Shown: one piece after another, positions 1-8,686 of the stretch | Layout: each line of letters opens with the position of its first letter | How positions within the stretch are numbered: position 1 is the first letter of the stretch | Source of the DNA: Halobacteriovoraceae bacterium | GTDB taxonomy: Bacteria > Bdellovibrionota > Bacteriovoracia > Bacteriovoracales > Bacteriovoracaceae | Length of the DNA: 30,437 nucleotides | Assembly (NCBI GenBank): GCA_020635115.1 | Contig: JACKAK010000018.1 | Span: 1-30,437, forward strand | Direction: 5' to 3' | The notes under the pieces: model-generated | Told to the model about the DNA's origin: nothing | The model's database searches: none | Seen by the model: only the letters and a program-made list of their open reading frames with translations | Position numbers and translations under genes: made by a program

Positions 1-5
1 CATAG

Positions 6-71
6 GACTTCCTATCACAAGGAGACTATGTGGGCCAGAGCATAGTTAACCTAGTCGATAGGAGGGTATAA
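6..71 (+). CDS. possible 3' end of an upstream gene
   Basis: A short reading frame ends at a TAA whose last base is the first base of the next ATG (a TAATG junction). It encodes about 21 residues ending GQSIVNLVDRRV, which looks protein-like. An in-frame TAG at 3-5 precedes it, so it is either chance or the end of a gene broken at the window edge. The TAATG overlap would couple it to the following operon. Confidence 0.2.
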   Translation, partial: DFLSQGDYVGQSIVNLVDRRV

Positions 72-820
72 TGTCGTCTAAACTAATTTTGTTACTTAGC
101 TTTTTATTAATTGCTTCGAGCTATGCACAGGCTCCAGATCCAAATACAGAAGGTGCGGAGTCAGATAGGCCAACTCAGCAAACCGAAGAGACTAGTTCTA
201 ATGATGAAAAATCTATTAATCAGGTTCAAATGAATCCAAGCCAAACATCAAGAGAAGATATCGTCTTAATCTATAGTGAGGAAAAAAAACACTTTATCGA
301 TTCCAATAATAAGAAGGCCAATTTGTTGGAATTAATATCTGAAAAGAAAAAAAGTGTCACTGTACTTTTAGAGTCTGAAAATTATGAAAAAATTGGAATC
401 AAATTCAAATTTAAAGAGGTAAGGGGAAATAGAGATGAGTTAAAAGTTGTCATGAGTTCTTATGATGAGGACTTTTCAAAAAAATATGCTTCAATCGTGT
501 TTGTTCTTAATGTGAAAGACACTCTAGACGAAGTAAATGCGTCCTTTTTAGACTCTTTTGATGAATTACTTGAAAATGACCCTAGAGGTGAATTTTTTCA
601 CTTCAGTGATGGCCAGATGATTGGTCTCATGGTTTTTGCTTCCATTGGAGCAGCGGTTGTTCTTAAATACACCATTGTTCCAATGGCCATTATTGGAGGT
701 GTTGCAGGTCTTTCTTATTTAGTCTATGTGACCATCAAAGAGCTGTATTTTAATGAAGAAAACGAAGAGGAAGAAAAGACTCTTCACGATCTTTTAAAAA
801 ACGCTCCCCCGAAAGCATAG
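71..820 (+). CDS. exported small protein with C-terminal membrane hairpin
   Basis: Not recognised by family. An N-terminal signal peptide (about residues 1-20, hydrophobic core LILLLSFLLIASS, likely cleavage after AQA) is followed by an acidic Ser/Thr/Glu-rich linker and then a mixed alpha/beta region. Two adjacent hydrophobic segments lie at about 186-205 and 207-225, followed by a short charged tail rich in Glu. The start is supported by an AGGAGGG ribosome binding site at 60-66. The stretch KKYASIVFVLNVKDTLDE resembles the beta4/helix part of the GTPase-like domains in the next two genes, so it may be a reduced relative of them. It is first of a four-gene rightward operon, with 12 bases to the next gene. 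Probably an envelope protein that works with its two large neighbours; function unknown. Confidence 0.75.
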   Translation: MSSKLILLLSFLLIASSYAQAPDPNTEGAESDRPTQQTEETSSNDEKSINQVQMNPSQTSREDIVLIYSEEKKHFIDSNNKKANLLELISEKKKSVTVLLESENYEKIGIKFKFKEVRGNRDELKVVMSSYDEDFSKKYASIVFVLNVKDTLDEVNASFLDSFDELLENDPRGEFFHFSDGQMIGLMVFASIGAAVVLKYTIVPMAIIGGVAGLSYLVYVTIKELYFNEENEEEEKTLHDLLKNAPPKA

Positions 821-832
821 CTGGTATTTATC

Positions 833-3259
833 ATGAAATCTTTTATGCTTACAAGCGCCTTGCTCTTAATGAGTTTTGGCGCTCATACTGAAACAACTAT
901 TGATTTGAAATCATGCGAAAAATATTTCCTAAAGAAGGGGGTTTCAGTCACTCCGATCAACATTTTTAACAAAGTAATGGAGAAGTTTGTTGAATCGGAT
1001 TCAGTTGATTTTAATATCAATAAACTAACTGGGTTGGTTTACAAAACGAAAAGAGTTCTCCAAGAGCTAGGAATTAAGGATTCTAAAGAACTTCTAGAGA
1101 TAGAAACTGAAATCTTCTCCCTTTCTTTAGGCGGGGCAAGAATCTTTGTGGCCGGAGCAGGCCAAAATGAAAAGATTGACCTTGTGAAAAGGATAATTGG
1201 TGATTCTAGTGCCACTCAGGCAGACCATGTGCCATTTTCATTTAGATTTTTTGAAAATCTTGGTTCAGAGAATAGATCCTCTTATCAAAAAGACACGCTC
1301 TATTCATTATTTCCTGTGAAAAAAGGACATATTGCCACAAAAAAATCTGAGAATGACGGATATGTTTCAAAATCAGATTTAATGAGCTTAGATCTAGGGC
1401 AATCTCCAAATGAACTCATTCACGAAACTTTCACCTCCGCTTTTAAAGATGTTCATTTTGTGACTTCACCTTCTTCAAAGTATTTTAAAAAGGATGCTAT
1501 TGAGTACACAGGTTACGCCAAATCTAGCGATTATGTATTTATTAATTTAACAGCTGATACTAAACAAAATGAGCTAGAATTAAAGTATTTAAAAAGTATC
1601 CTTAAGAGACAGAAAGGCAAAAAAATCGCTTTTTTTGTAAGTGATTCACTTGGAACTGTTGAAATTGATCATGAACTACTAAATACTTCTTTAAATCTAC
1701 TTGGTGAAATCGTTCATGAAAAAAATACTCTCGGGGCATGGTCCATTGTTGATGGACAGTTTGTTCAAAGGGATCTTATTTTTTCAAATGAATCTGTTTT
1801 AAGCTCTACTGAGTTTAGTGAGGTTATCGCACAGATTGAATCAGGAGTTAGAGAAAATGAATTAAGTCGTGCAGTCAAGCTCGTTAAAAAGACTTTAGTT
1901 TATCTAACGAGTCTCACAAAAAGATCTGTTACTAGAAAACATACTTTAAATTTAGTGCAAAAGCTGATTGCAATCAACGTTGATAAAAACGCAACAGATT
2001 CAGCAAGAGAAGTTCTTGATGGACCTGTGACTCACAACTTATCCAAGGAATGGTCACGTCAACTTACTGAAAGTCCTTTTGGTATACCAGAATCAGTTAA
2101 AAAAGAAATAGAAAGGCTACTTAATACAAAACTTGGAAAAGCAGCTGTTGGTGCCGTTAACCTAGCTAGTGGCACTGTAAACGGCATTTTTTCATTAAAT
2201 AATCTTTTCAAAAGAAAAAAAGAGGTCAGTGTCATAGATCCAAGTGAGAGATTTGAAAAAAAGATAAATGCAGAAGCTGAAATTCGCTGGGAGCGCTATT
2301 TAAAAATGCTTGGATCAATTGACGCTATGATGGTTAAAAAAGAGTTCACAAGTACTGTTAGTTTAATCCAAAAAGATTTAGCAAAAGCAAAAATTAAATT
2401 AAATGAACAAGAAATTGAGTCTCTTGCAGAGTCTGAACTTAATAATCAATACAAAGAATGGATTAAAGAATCTTTAGGCGGTGAATATTCTTTAGTTGGA
2501 GATGGTTTGATACCTGGTATTGCTGCTCTTAATGGCGAAGTTGAAGTCCTTATTCGTGATGAACCGCCTGGCATCTTTGAAACGAAGAAGAAAGAAAAAG
2601 GCTTTGAGCGAAAGTTAAAGTCTGAAATCCTCGACTCTGTAACGAGTAGAATACTCTATTCTAAAATCACTAGAGGTTGTCGCGATATTATGATTCCTCT
2701 AGCGATAGGCTCCTTTGTCGGGACAATCTACTTGATTGCTACAAGTGAAGAGTCCATAAACTGGGTGAATATTGCTAAAGATCCTAAAACTGGAGAAAAT
2801 GAATCTCAAAGAAAAGAAGAGCTGAAAAAGCTCCTTCCTTATTTAAATGGATTCATTTCTACTTCTTTAGCTGTTTCGACATACTTAACCATTAAAGGAC
2901 TTCATGATCTCATTACTCCGGCCAGAGTGAGTTGCGCTGCGAGAAAGGTCTACAAGAATTCACTTAAAGATATTCAAGAAAAAGAAGTCAGCAACAAAAT
3001 GATTTCAGCTTTGGAGTCTAAAAAATCTCTCACCGATACACATTTGAAAGCAAATGTCGTTCTTGCAAACCTCTATCTCAAAGAGGTGAGGGAAGCAGAA
3101 ATACTAGAAGCAAACTCACAAAAGTTGCCTGGTTACAATGAAGTCTTGAAAATGACCAATGTTGTTATGAGCAGAGTTAAAAACTCAACTGCTCCCGTTT
3201 CAGCTCATGAGCTTGAAAGAATTATTTCAGATGTTCACGCCGAGCATAAAGGAATTTAA
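833..3259 (+). CDS. exported dynamin-like pseudo-GTPase with membrane hairpin (paralogue 1)
   Basis: 808 residues. Signal peptide about 1-19, then a Cys-containing N-terminal segment (DLKSCEKYF) shared with the next protein. At 103-121 a beta strand and loop, IFVAGAGQNEKIDLVKRI, sits where a P-loop would be, but the GKS/T signature is absent. DVHFVTSPSS (206-215) occupies the switch II strand position. SSDYVFINLTADTKQNELEL (231-250), then KKIAFFVSD, matches the pattern of the strand before and at the G4 motif of dynamin-like proteins. A long helical region follows, then two hydrophobic segments (about 616-637 and 668-688) and a helical tail. Seen: signal peptide, membrane pair, degenerate motifs. 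Inferred: a BDLP/mitofusin-like architecture (G domain, helical neck, membrane hairpin) that has lost nucleotide binding. If the signal peptide acts, the domain lies in the periplasm, which has little GTP. Not proven; a structure-based search would decide. Confidence 0.6.
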   Translation: MKSFMLTSALLLMSFGAHTETTIDLKSCEKYFLKKGVSVTPINIFNKVMEKFVESDSVDFNINKLTGLVYKTKRVLQELGIKDSKELLEIETEIFSLSLGGARIFVAGAGQNEKIDLVKRIIGDSSATQADHVPFSFRFFENLGSENRSSYQKDTLYSLFPVKKGHIATKKSENDGYVSKSDLMSLDLGQSPNELIHETFTSAFKDVHFVTSPSSKYFKKDAIEYTGYAKSSDYVFINLTADTKQNELELKYLKSILKRQKGKKIAFFVSDSLGTVEIDHELLNTSLNLLGEIVHEKNTLGAWSIVDGQFVQRDLIFSNESVLSSTEFSEVIAQIESGVRENELSRAVKLVKKTLVYLTSLTKRSVTRKHTLNLVQKLIAINVDKNATDSAREVLDGPVTHNLSKEWSRQLTESPFGIPESVKKEIERLLNTKLGKAAVGAVNLASGTVNGIFSLNNLFKRKKEVSVIDPSERFEKKINAEAEIRWERYLKMLGSIDAMMVKKEFTSTVSLIQKDLAKAKIKLNEQEIESLAESELNNQYKEWIKESLGGEYSLVGDGLIPGIAALNGEVEVLIRDEPPGIFETKKKEKGFERKLKSEILDSVTSRILYSKITRGCRDIMIPLAIGSFVGTIYLIATSEESINWVNIAKDPKTGENESQRKEELKKLLPYLNGFISTSLAVSTYLTIKGLHDLITPARVSCAARKVYKNSLKDIQEKEVSNKMISALESKKSLTDTHLKANVVLANLYLKEVREAEILEANSQKLPGYNEVLKMTNVVMSRVKNSTAPVSAHELERIISDVHAEHKGI

Positions 3260-3260
3260 A

Positions 3261-5564
3261 ATGAATTTACTAAAAAAAACATCAATCTACTTGATGATCT
3301 TTAATTTTGCCTCATTAGAGGTCTTTGCGGGTATCAAATCATGCGAAAATCTCCTTACCCCTCGTTATACCCATGAAGGTGAAACTCTTCAATTGAGAGG
3401 TAAAGAATTGCTCATGGAGAATATCAACGGGAGTGTCATTCAAAAAAATATTAATGACGCAAAAAAACTTATTAAAGTTCTAAAGGAAATGGACAATTCA
3501 ACTCCGCAAGGTAAAAAAAGTCTCGATCACGCTGAAAAACTGATTAGAAGTCTCACTCATTTCAAAGATGCCACGACTAAATATTCTGAAAGGATGCAAA
3601 AAGTCGCAATTGCTCAGATGGATGATGAAAGGCTTAGCGCCTTTAGAGGGGTAGCGAATAGATATGAAGAGTTAATGAAATCAATCTACGACAACACGAA
3701 TAATGTTATCATGCTTGGTGGCTCAACTCACTTTAGAAAAAGGCTCCTTAAAGACCTTAGTCTCACCTCAAGAAATAACAGCAAGAAACACGGAAAGCGT
3801 GCTTTCAAAAGTGATAAAGAATCAAGAAGTATGCGTGAGAAAATAGTAGACGCTCTCGGTCCAAAAAACAGTGAAACCCTTTTTCAAGACCCAAATGAGT
3901 TTGATTATAGCGAACACGATATGGCAATTAACTTCATCAATATGGGACAAGGTGAAATTGGTTACAGGTTTAAAGAAATAGAACCTCTGTCAATGAGTAA
4001 TATCGAAGACGCACTCACTGCTAAAGAAGTGAAAGACGCCGATATTGCTATCCTGTTAGTTGATAATGAATATGAGTTCGAAGTTCAGTATCTCAAGGAG
4101 CTACTAAAGAAAAGAAAACTTCAAATATTCTTAGTGGCATCACGCGGAAGCAAAGAAATGATTGGGAAAATGGCGCTTGAGAATAGTCTAAACGATCAGT
4201 TTAAGGATGCATTTCTTGGAAGTTGGGTTTACGAAAAATCTAAAGGCTTTGATCTTATGGACACAATCTTTAATCACGCTGATTTTTCAGGAAATCTTAA
4301 GATTTCTAGAATCCGTGATGATTACGCCACTCTTTTAAAAGATTACCAAGAATTTATCTTAGATCTTGCCATAAGAGAGAAGTCCTTAAAATATGTGCAG
4401 ATGTACTATAACGTTAAAACGTCTGAACTAATGGATAATTTTAACGACCCCTTTTTTAGTGAAAATACAATTAAAGATGTCATTGATATCTCAGCGCACA
4501 TATACAAGAAAGTTGAGGGAAACAAGACCAAGTTTTTTCACGATAAAGAAATTGTAAAACTCAGAGCAAGAATTGAAGAGCTTCATGAAGAACAGATGAT
4601 GTATCATACTAAGAGTGAAGAATCTGTTAATCTTCTAACTGACGAGTACAAAGATGACCTCAAAAACAACCAAGCGATTAAAAAAATAGCTGCAGACGAT
4701 GCACCTCTTATAGCTCAAAATATCCTTAAAGATCTCGACGGAAATATAAGTGAGCTAGAAATTGAATCTAGTGAAATCGCTGAGCGAATTGAAAATGAAA
4801 TTGCGAGATATCATACTGAATGGGTGAAATTTCACTTAGAAGGGGAGGTAAGCTCTCTCCTGTTAGGTCTAGAAAATGACCTTATGGCACTTGAAGAGGA
4901 ATATATTGAGTCCATGCAGTCCCTGAATCTTTTGTTCACAGAACTTTCTAAAATGAAAGAAAATGACCCAAAAGTAAAAGAGGCAATAGGAATTTCTAAA
5001 TACATTGCAGGCACTCTCTCAACTGTATTTGCGATTACCTCAATCTCTTCCCTTGTGTTGCTTACAGGGGACACCACTCATTTCAGTAACACTGAGCTTT
5101 ATAAATCTATATTAAGTTCTGATTTTGGAAACTTTCTCACAGAGCAAGGTTTTTTTGAAAATAAAATTGGGTTCATTTTCTATTCATCAGCTTTACTGGG
5201 ACTTTCGTTAACTCTAGGTGCTTATGTCGCATTAATCACGCCGTTTCTGAATAAAAGAGTAAGAACAAAACTTTATGAAATTCTTAAAAAAATCTACTCA
5301 GGTAGTTTTGCTTCAAAAGGACAGGAGTTGAGTGATGAAAACCTAGAAAGTCTTAAAATCGATTTCACTTCGTTAACGAAGGCTGAACTTAAAGTGATGA
5401 AAAATGAACTTAAAGTCATCAGCAAGATCCTTAAGCAAAAAAGATCCCTTCTAAAGTCAGTTAAAACAAAAGACCTAAAAAAACTTAAAGAGCTAGAAAT
5501 CTATAAACAACAATCAATGCAACGAGTAATTCGTTCATGGGTTCATAACGCAAATAATAAATGA
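3261..5564 (+). CDS. exported dynamin-like pseudo-GTPase with membrane hairpin (paralogue 2)
   Basis: 767 residues from the ATG at 3261, chosen because AAAGGA lies 8 bases upstream, only one base follows the previous stop, and a signal peptide (KTSIYLMIFNFASLEVFAG) follows directly; an upstream in-frame ATG at 3207 lies inside the previous gene. It shares the layout of its neighbour: mature N-terminus GIKSCENLL, a beta/loop element NVIMLGGSTHFRKRLLKDL (148-166) in the P-loop position without GKS/T, INFINMGQGE (223-232) at the switch II position, and ADIAILLVDNEYEFEVQYLK (260-279) then LQIFLVAS at the G4 position. Long charged helices with coiled-coil character (about 430-575), two membrane segments (about 578-602 and 635-662) and a basic helical tail follow. 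The pair probably forms heteromers, as tandem bacterial dynamin-like proteins often do. Function inferred, not shown. Confidence 0.6.
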   Translation: MNLLKKTSIYLMIFNFASLEVFAGIKSCENLLTPRYTHEGETLQLRGKELLMENINGSVIQKNINDAKKLIKVLKEMDNSTPQGKKSLDHAEKLIRSLTHFKDATTKYSERMQKVAIAQMDDERLSAFRGVANRYEELMKSIYDNTNNVIMLGGSTHFRKRLLKDLSLTSRNNSKKHGKRAFKSDKESRSMREKIVDALGPKNSETLFQDPNEFDYSEHDMAINFINMGQGEIGYRFKEIEPLSMSNIEDALTAKEVKDADIAILLVDNEYEFEVQYLKELLKKRKLQIFLVASRGSKEMIGKMALENSLNDQFKDAFLGSWVYEKSKGFDLMDTIFNHADFSGNLKISRIRDDYATLLKDYQEFILDLAIREKSLKYVQMYYNVKTSELMDNFNDPFFSENTIKDVIDISAHIYKKVEGNKTKFFHDKEIVKLRARIEELHEEQMMYHTKSEESVNLLTDEYKDDLKNNQAIKKIAADDAPLIAQNILKDLDGNISELEIESSEIAERIENEIARYHTEWVKFHLEGEVSSLLLGLENDLMALEEEYIESMQSLNLLFTELSKMKENDPKVKEAIGISKYIAGTLSTVFAITSISSLVLLTGDTTHFSNTELYKSILSSDFGNFLTEQGFFENKIGFIFYSSALLGLSLTLGAYVALITPFLNKRVRTKLYEILKKIYSGSFASKGQELSDENLESLKIDFTSLTKAELKVMKNELKVISKILKQKRSLLKSVKTKDLKKLKELEIYKQQSMQRVIRSWVHNANNK

Positions 5565-5574
5565 GGAGAAAAGA

Positions 5575-5850
5575 ATGAGAAATGTTGTTTTGTTAATGTT
5601 ATTAATTTCTACGGCTACACATGCAGATCATTACTTGGAAAATCATGACACAGGCATGGTCACGCTTGTAGACAAGATTAAAGATGGTCATCCTGATGGA
5701 TTTAATTGCACGACTCAAAACGGGACAAGAGTTAAGAAAACTGGTAAGATTAAGAACAAAATGTGGTTTCAGGTAAAGGTTTTGAACGGTAACTGTAAGG
5801 GGAAAATTGCCTGGGCCCATTACTTGACTCTTAGAGAAAAACTTAAGTAA
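5575..5850 (+). CDS. small exported SH3b-like protein
   Basis: 91 residues with a signal peptide (VVLLMLLISTATHA). The mature part of about 70 residues has the alternating strand pattern of a bacterial SH3-like domain: TRVKKTGKIKNKMWFQVKVL followed by CKGKIAWAHYLTLRE, where the WxHxxYL-type ending is typical of SH3b folds. Two Cys residues flank the domain and could form a disulfide. AGGAG at 5564-5568 precedes the ATG and overlaps the stop of the previous gene, so it is translated as the last gene of the operon. Family knowledge: SH3b domains often bind peptidoglycan or proteins in the envelope. It converges tightly with the next gene (15 bases). Confidence 0.65.
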   Translation: MRNVVLLMLLISTATHADHYLENHDTGMVTLVDKIKDGHPDGFNCTTQNGTRVKKTGKIKNKMWFQVKVLNGNCKGKIAWAHYLTLREKLK

Positions 5851-5865
5851 TAAGTTATCTAGTCC

Positions 5866-8685
5866 TTAGTCAGAAAATAATGCAGCATTAAAGCTTTCTA
5901 AAAATTTTAACTTGCCATTATTTTTCAGTTGAACTGAAAAGGGATTGTTACTGTAAAGCTGAAATCCCTTTTTGCCCTGAAATCTAAATTCTGCGAGCTC
6001 ATTTAAAGAACTGTCCACAATATAAAATCTGTCTTTTAAAGTGGCCTCATCTAATCCTCTGCTGATAACTGTCTGTATAATATTATCACTTTGATCTAAA
6101 AGATTTACATTGAAATTGACAATCGTTTTATTCCCATCAAAGTGGCCATATTTGTCAAATAAATATTCTCCTTCCCCTGGTCTTAGGCCTTTCTCTTTTT
6201 TATTTCTCAATTTCTTCACGAGTTCTTGGATTGGTTTAAGTTTTTGATTTTTCTCTTCATTCTTTTTATTCTTAGTGTCACTATTAATTGCGTCGTCTAT
6301 TTCGGAAGACAGCCCAGAGGCATCTTTCTTTTTGCTTTCTTCTTTTTGGCCACTGACTAGCTTTGGATCACTTTTTTCTTTGTTTTTAGAGGTTTCTTTT
6401 TTGACTTCACTTTCACTTGGAGATGAAGCAGGCTTGCTGTCATTAGAGCTATCATTATAAGAGTAATCACTTGGTGAATAGCTGCCTGGCCCTGATCCAC
6501 CGCTGCTTCCATGTGAAATTCCTCCTGATCTACCTCCACTATTTCCTCTTGGGTTAAAGGCTCGTTTTTGACCGCCTCCATTAGGATTGATACTCGGTCT
6601 ACCTTTGCCTAAAGATTCTTTGCGTGGTTTTTGTGGGGGAGGTGTAGGAGAGGGCCCAGGGAATTCATCTGGAAATAAGTCACGTTTTATTTCTTCTCTT
6701 TTTTGTTCAGTCTCTTTTCTGAGTTTCTCCCCTTCTTTTTTTAAGGAGTCTAATTTTGTTTTAAGATCATTAATTTTTGGATCATTATTAAAAGCTTCTC
6801 TGAGCTTTTCGAATGTAGCGTTTTCCCCTAACTCCTGTCTAATTTCTTCTTTTCTGGCCTTAATTTCTTGATTAACTTTGTATTCTTTAATTCTTGTTCT
6901 GTATGAATTTCTTGCTTTTTGCGTATAACTTGAGTTTGAACTTGGAATTTTTACTTTTCTATTCGGTGACGCATTTTGAAAATTAATTCTTGGGACCTTT
7001 GATTGAGATACTTGGTTGGCCAGGGTGAGTATTTCTTCTTGCGTTAGCTTTTTGCCATCTTGGGCAGCTGCAAACTCTAAATCAGCTGAAATAACAGCAA
7101 GTCTCTCCTCGGGATCTTCTATATCTGAGTAATCTTTGTATGCACTTGGGTCTTGTTCATGATTTCGTAGATCTTTCCACCCGTTTTCAGCTACTTCTTT
7201 TCTTGTTTGCTGGACTACAGTTACTTCGCCATCATCAGAAATTATATTCATTGTTTCTTTAACTTCACCGTTGATATCAGCTAACTGTTGTATCACAGCA
7301 TCTTGTTGTATTGAGGTTTCCAGTTTTTCTGCATCTGTTGGGAGTAATCCCCTAACTTCATGGGTTAGAATGCATGATTTTAATGACCCACTATCACAAC
7401 CTTCAGCTAGGCTGACAGCTTTTGCGCCGAAGGCGCGTCTTTCTTCATATTCATCGGCCAATGCTTGATCTTTGGGGTCAAGAGAGCTTCTTAGTTTGTC
7501 GATTAGTTCAGGAGGACAATCTTCAAGGCTCTTTTTGACCTGATCAAGCCAGCTTGATATTCCTTTTTCAGTTATTTTTGGATTTGTCAGTGCATCTGCA
7601 AAGTTTTCAACCGTGCTGTTTTGATTGAGTGCTCTGCTTCTGTTTTCAAGAGTGATTTCCAATTGTTGTATTTGATTCTCATCTTCTTTTGAATTCTCAG
7701 TGTTTTTTTGTTTTTTTAGATCGATAGTTAACTCAGTTGTGGAGGTTTTATTTCCATTTGGAGATTCATAATCTTCCCATGAAGACTCGAAATCCTCCCA
7801 ATCTCCTGCATATGCACTGCTAATGATATTAAAATCCAAATTCAAGTTCAAAAAGAAAGATGTTGCATCTTCTCCATTAATAACTTTTTTAAGTCTTTCT
7901 TCTTGCTTCTTAAAATCTCTCCCTGTGAAAACGCAATGTCCTTTTTTATTATGATTTCTATTAAATCTTGAAATTTTCTTTTCTTCGCTAAATCTAAAGA
8001 CTCTAACCTCTTGTTCGCACCCTTTACTTGGAGGATTAGTTCCTTCATTAGCAGCTTTAAACAAAAGTTTGAATTCTGTTGCAAGGTTTATAAAATCGTG
8101 AGGAGCAATATATCTGTCGTTTGGAAGTTGGTCCCATATGGCATAATAGGCCTCTTCAACAGGTCTACCTTTGTCTAATAGATAGTCAAAGAAGCTCCCT
8201 TGTTTTTCTAAGAATTGAAAGAATTCTCTTAAGTTATCTCTAGTGAAAATTCCAGGAATCTCAAAAAGCCTTTTATGTAGAGGTATCTCGGTGCCTGTCT
8301 TTTTATCGACTGCTACTACCGTGGCCAATTTGTTTCCGTTCTCATTATAATATTTAACAGTTTTGAATGTGACTGTAGGGTTTCCTTTTTGGTTTAAAAA
8401 CGTGCCAATCCGAGTGGTGTCATCTTTTATTTTACGTGGTTTTTTTCTTGGCCCGCGCTGTCTTTTTTTTCTTTTAGGAAACTCGCAGTTGTAAGGGGTG
8501 TGTCCAGCTCCGCATTCTCCAATATTCATTCTTCTTTTTAAACCAGAGTTTGGATTGTGTTCACTTTTTTCAAATACTTCATTGAGAAAAGAACGCGCTT
8601 TCATTTTTGCTTCTTCGAAAGAAAAAGAGTTAGCACTTTGTGACAAAAGTAGAGTGAATATTGAAAATATAATAGTTCTGTTCAT
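5866..8685 (-). CDS. large exported low-complexity protein, unknown function
   Basis: 939 residues, not recognised. Signal peptide about 1-20 (IIFSIFTLLLSQSANS). A very basic stretch (KRKKRQRGPRKKPRKIK) lies near residue 75, then a globular-looking region to about 270, then a short Trp/Asp/Glu motif (GDWEDFESSWEDYES). Long charged helices follow (about 600-690), a Pro-rich hinge (GPSPTPPPQKP), a Gly/Ser/Tyr-rich disordered segment and a Ser/Lys/Glu-rich segment, then a compact C-terminal domain of about 110 residues (LFDKYGHFDGNKTIVNFNVN and on). The layout suggests a surface or periplasmic protein with two folded ends and a flexible middle. The ATG lies one base after the stop of the upstream gene and its own ribosome site is weak, so translation is probably coupled. 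Confidence 0.65.
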   Translation of the reverse strand: MNRTIIFSIFTLLLSQSANSFSFEEAKMKARSFLNEVFEKSEHNPNSGLKRRMNIGECGAGHTPYNCEFPKRKKRQRGPRKKPRKIKDDTTRIGTFLNQKGNPTVTFKTVKYYNENGNKLATVVAVDKKTGTEIPLHKRLFEIPGIFTRDNLREFFQFLEKQGSFFDYLLDKGRPVEEAYYAIWDQLPNDRYIAPHDFINLATEFKLLFKAANEGTNPPSKGCEQEVRVFRFSEEKKISRFNRNHNKKGHCVFTGRDFKKQEERLKKVINGEDATSFFLNLNLDFNIISSAYAGDWEDFESSWEDYESPNGNKTSTTELTIDLKKQKNTENSKEDENQIQQLEITLENRSRALNQNSTVENFADALTNPKITEKGISSWLDQVKKSLEDCPPELIDKLRSSLDPKDQALADEYEERRAFGAKAVSLAEGCDSGSLKSCILTHEVRGLLPTDAEKLETSIQQDAVIQQLADINGEVKETMNIISDDGEVTVVQQTRKEVAENGWKDLRNHEQDPSAYKDYSDIEDPEERLAVISADLEFAAAQDGKKLTQEEILTLANQVSQSKVPRINFQNASPNRKVKIPSSNSSYTQKARNSYRTRIKEYKVNQEIKARKEEIRQELGENATFEKLREAFNNDPKINDLKTKLDSLKKEGEKLRKETEQKREEIKRDLFPDEFPGPSPTPPPQKPRKESLGKGRPSINPNGGGQKRAFNPRGNSGGRSGGISHGSSGGSGPGSYSPSDYSYNDSSNDSKPASSPSESEVKKETSKNKEKSDPKLVSGQKEESKKKDASGLSSEIDDAINSDTKNKKNEEKNQKLKPIQELVKKLRNKKEKGLRPGEGEYLFDKYGHFDGNKTIVNFNVNLLDQSDNIIQTVISRGLDEATLKDRFYIVDSSLNELAEFRFQGKKGFQLYSNNPFSVQLKNNGKLKFLESFNAALFSD

Positions 8686-8686
8686 A

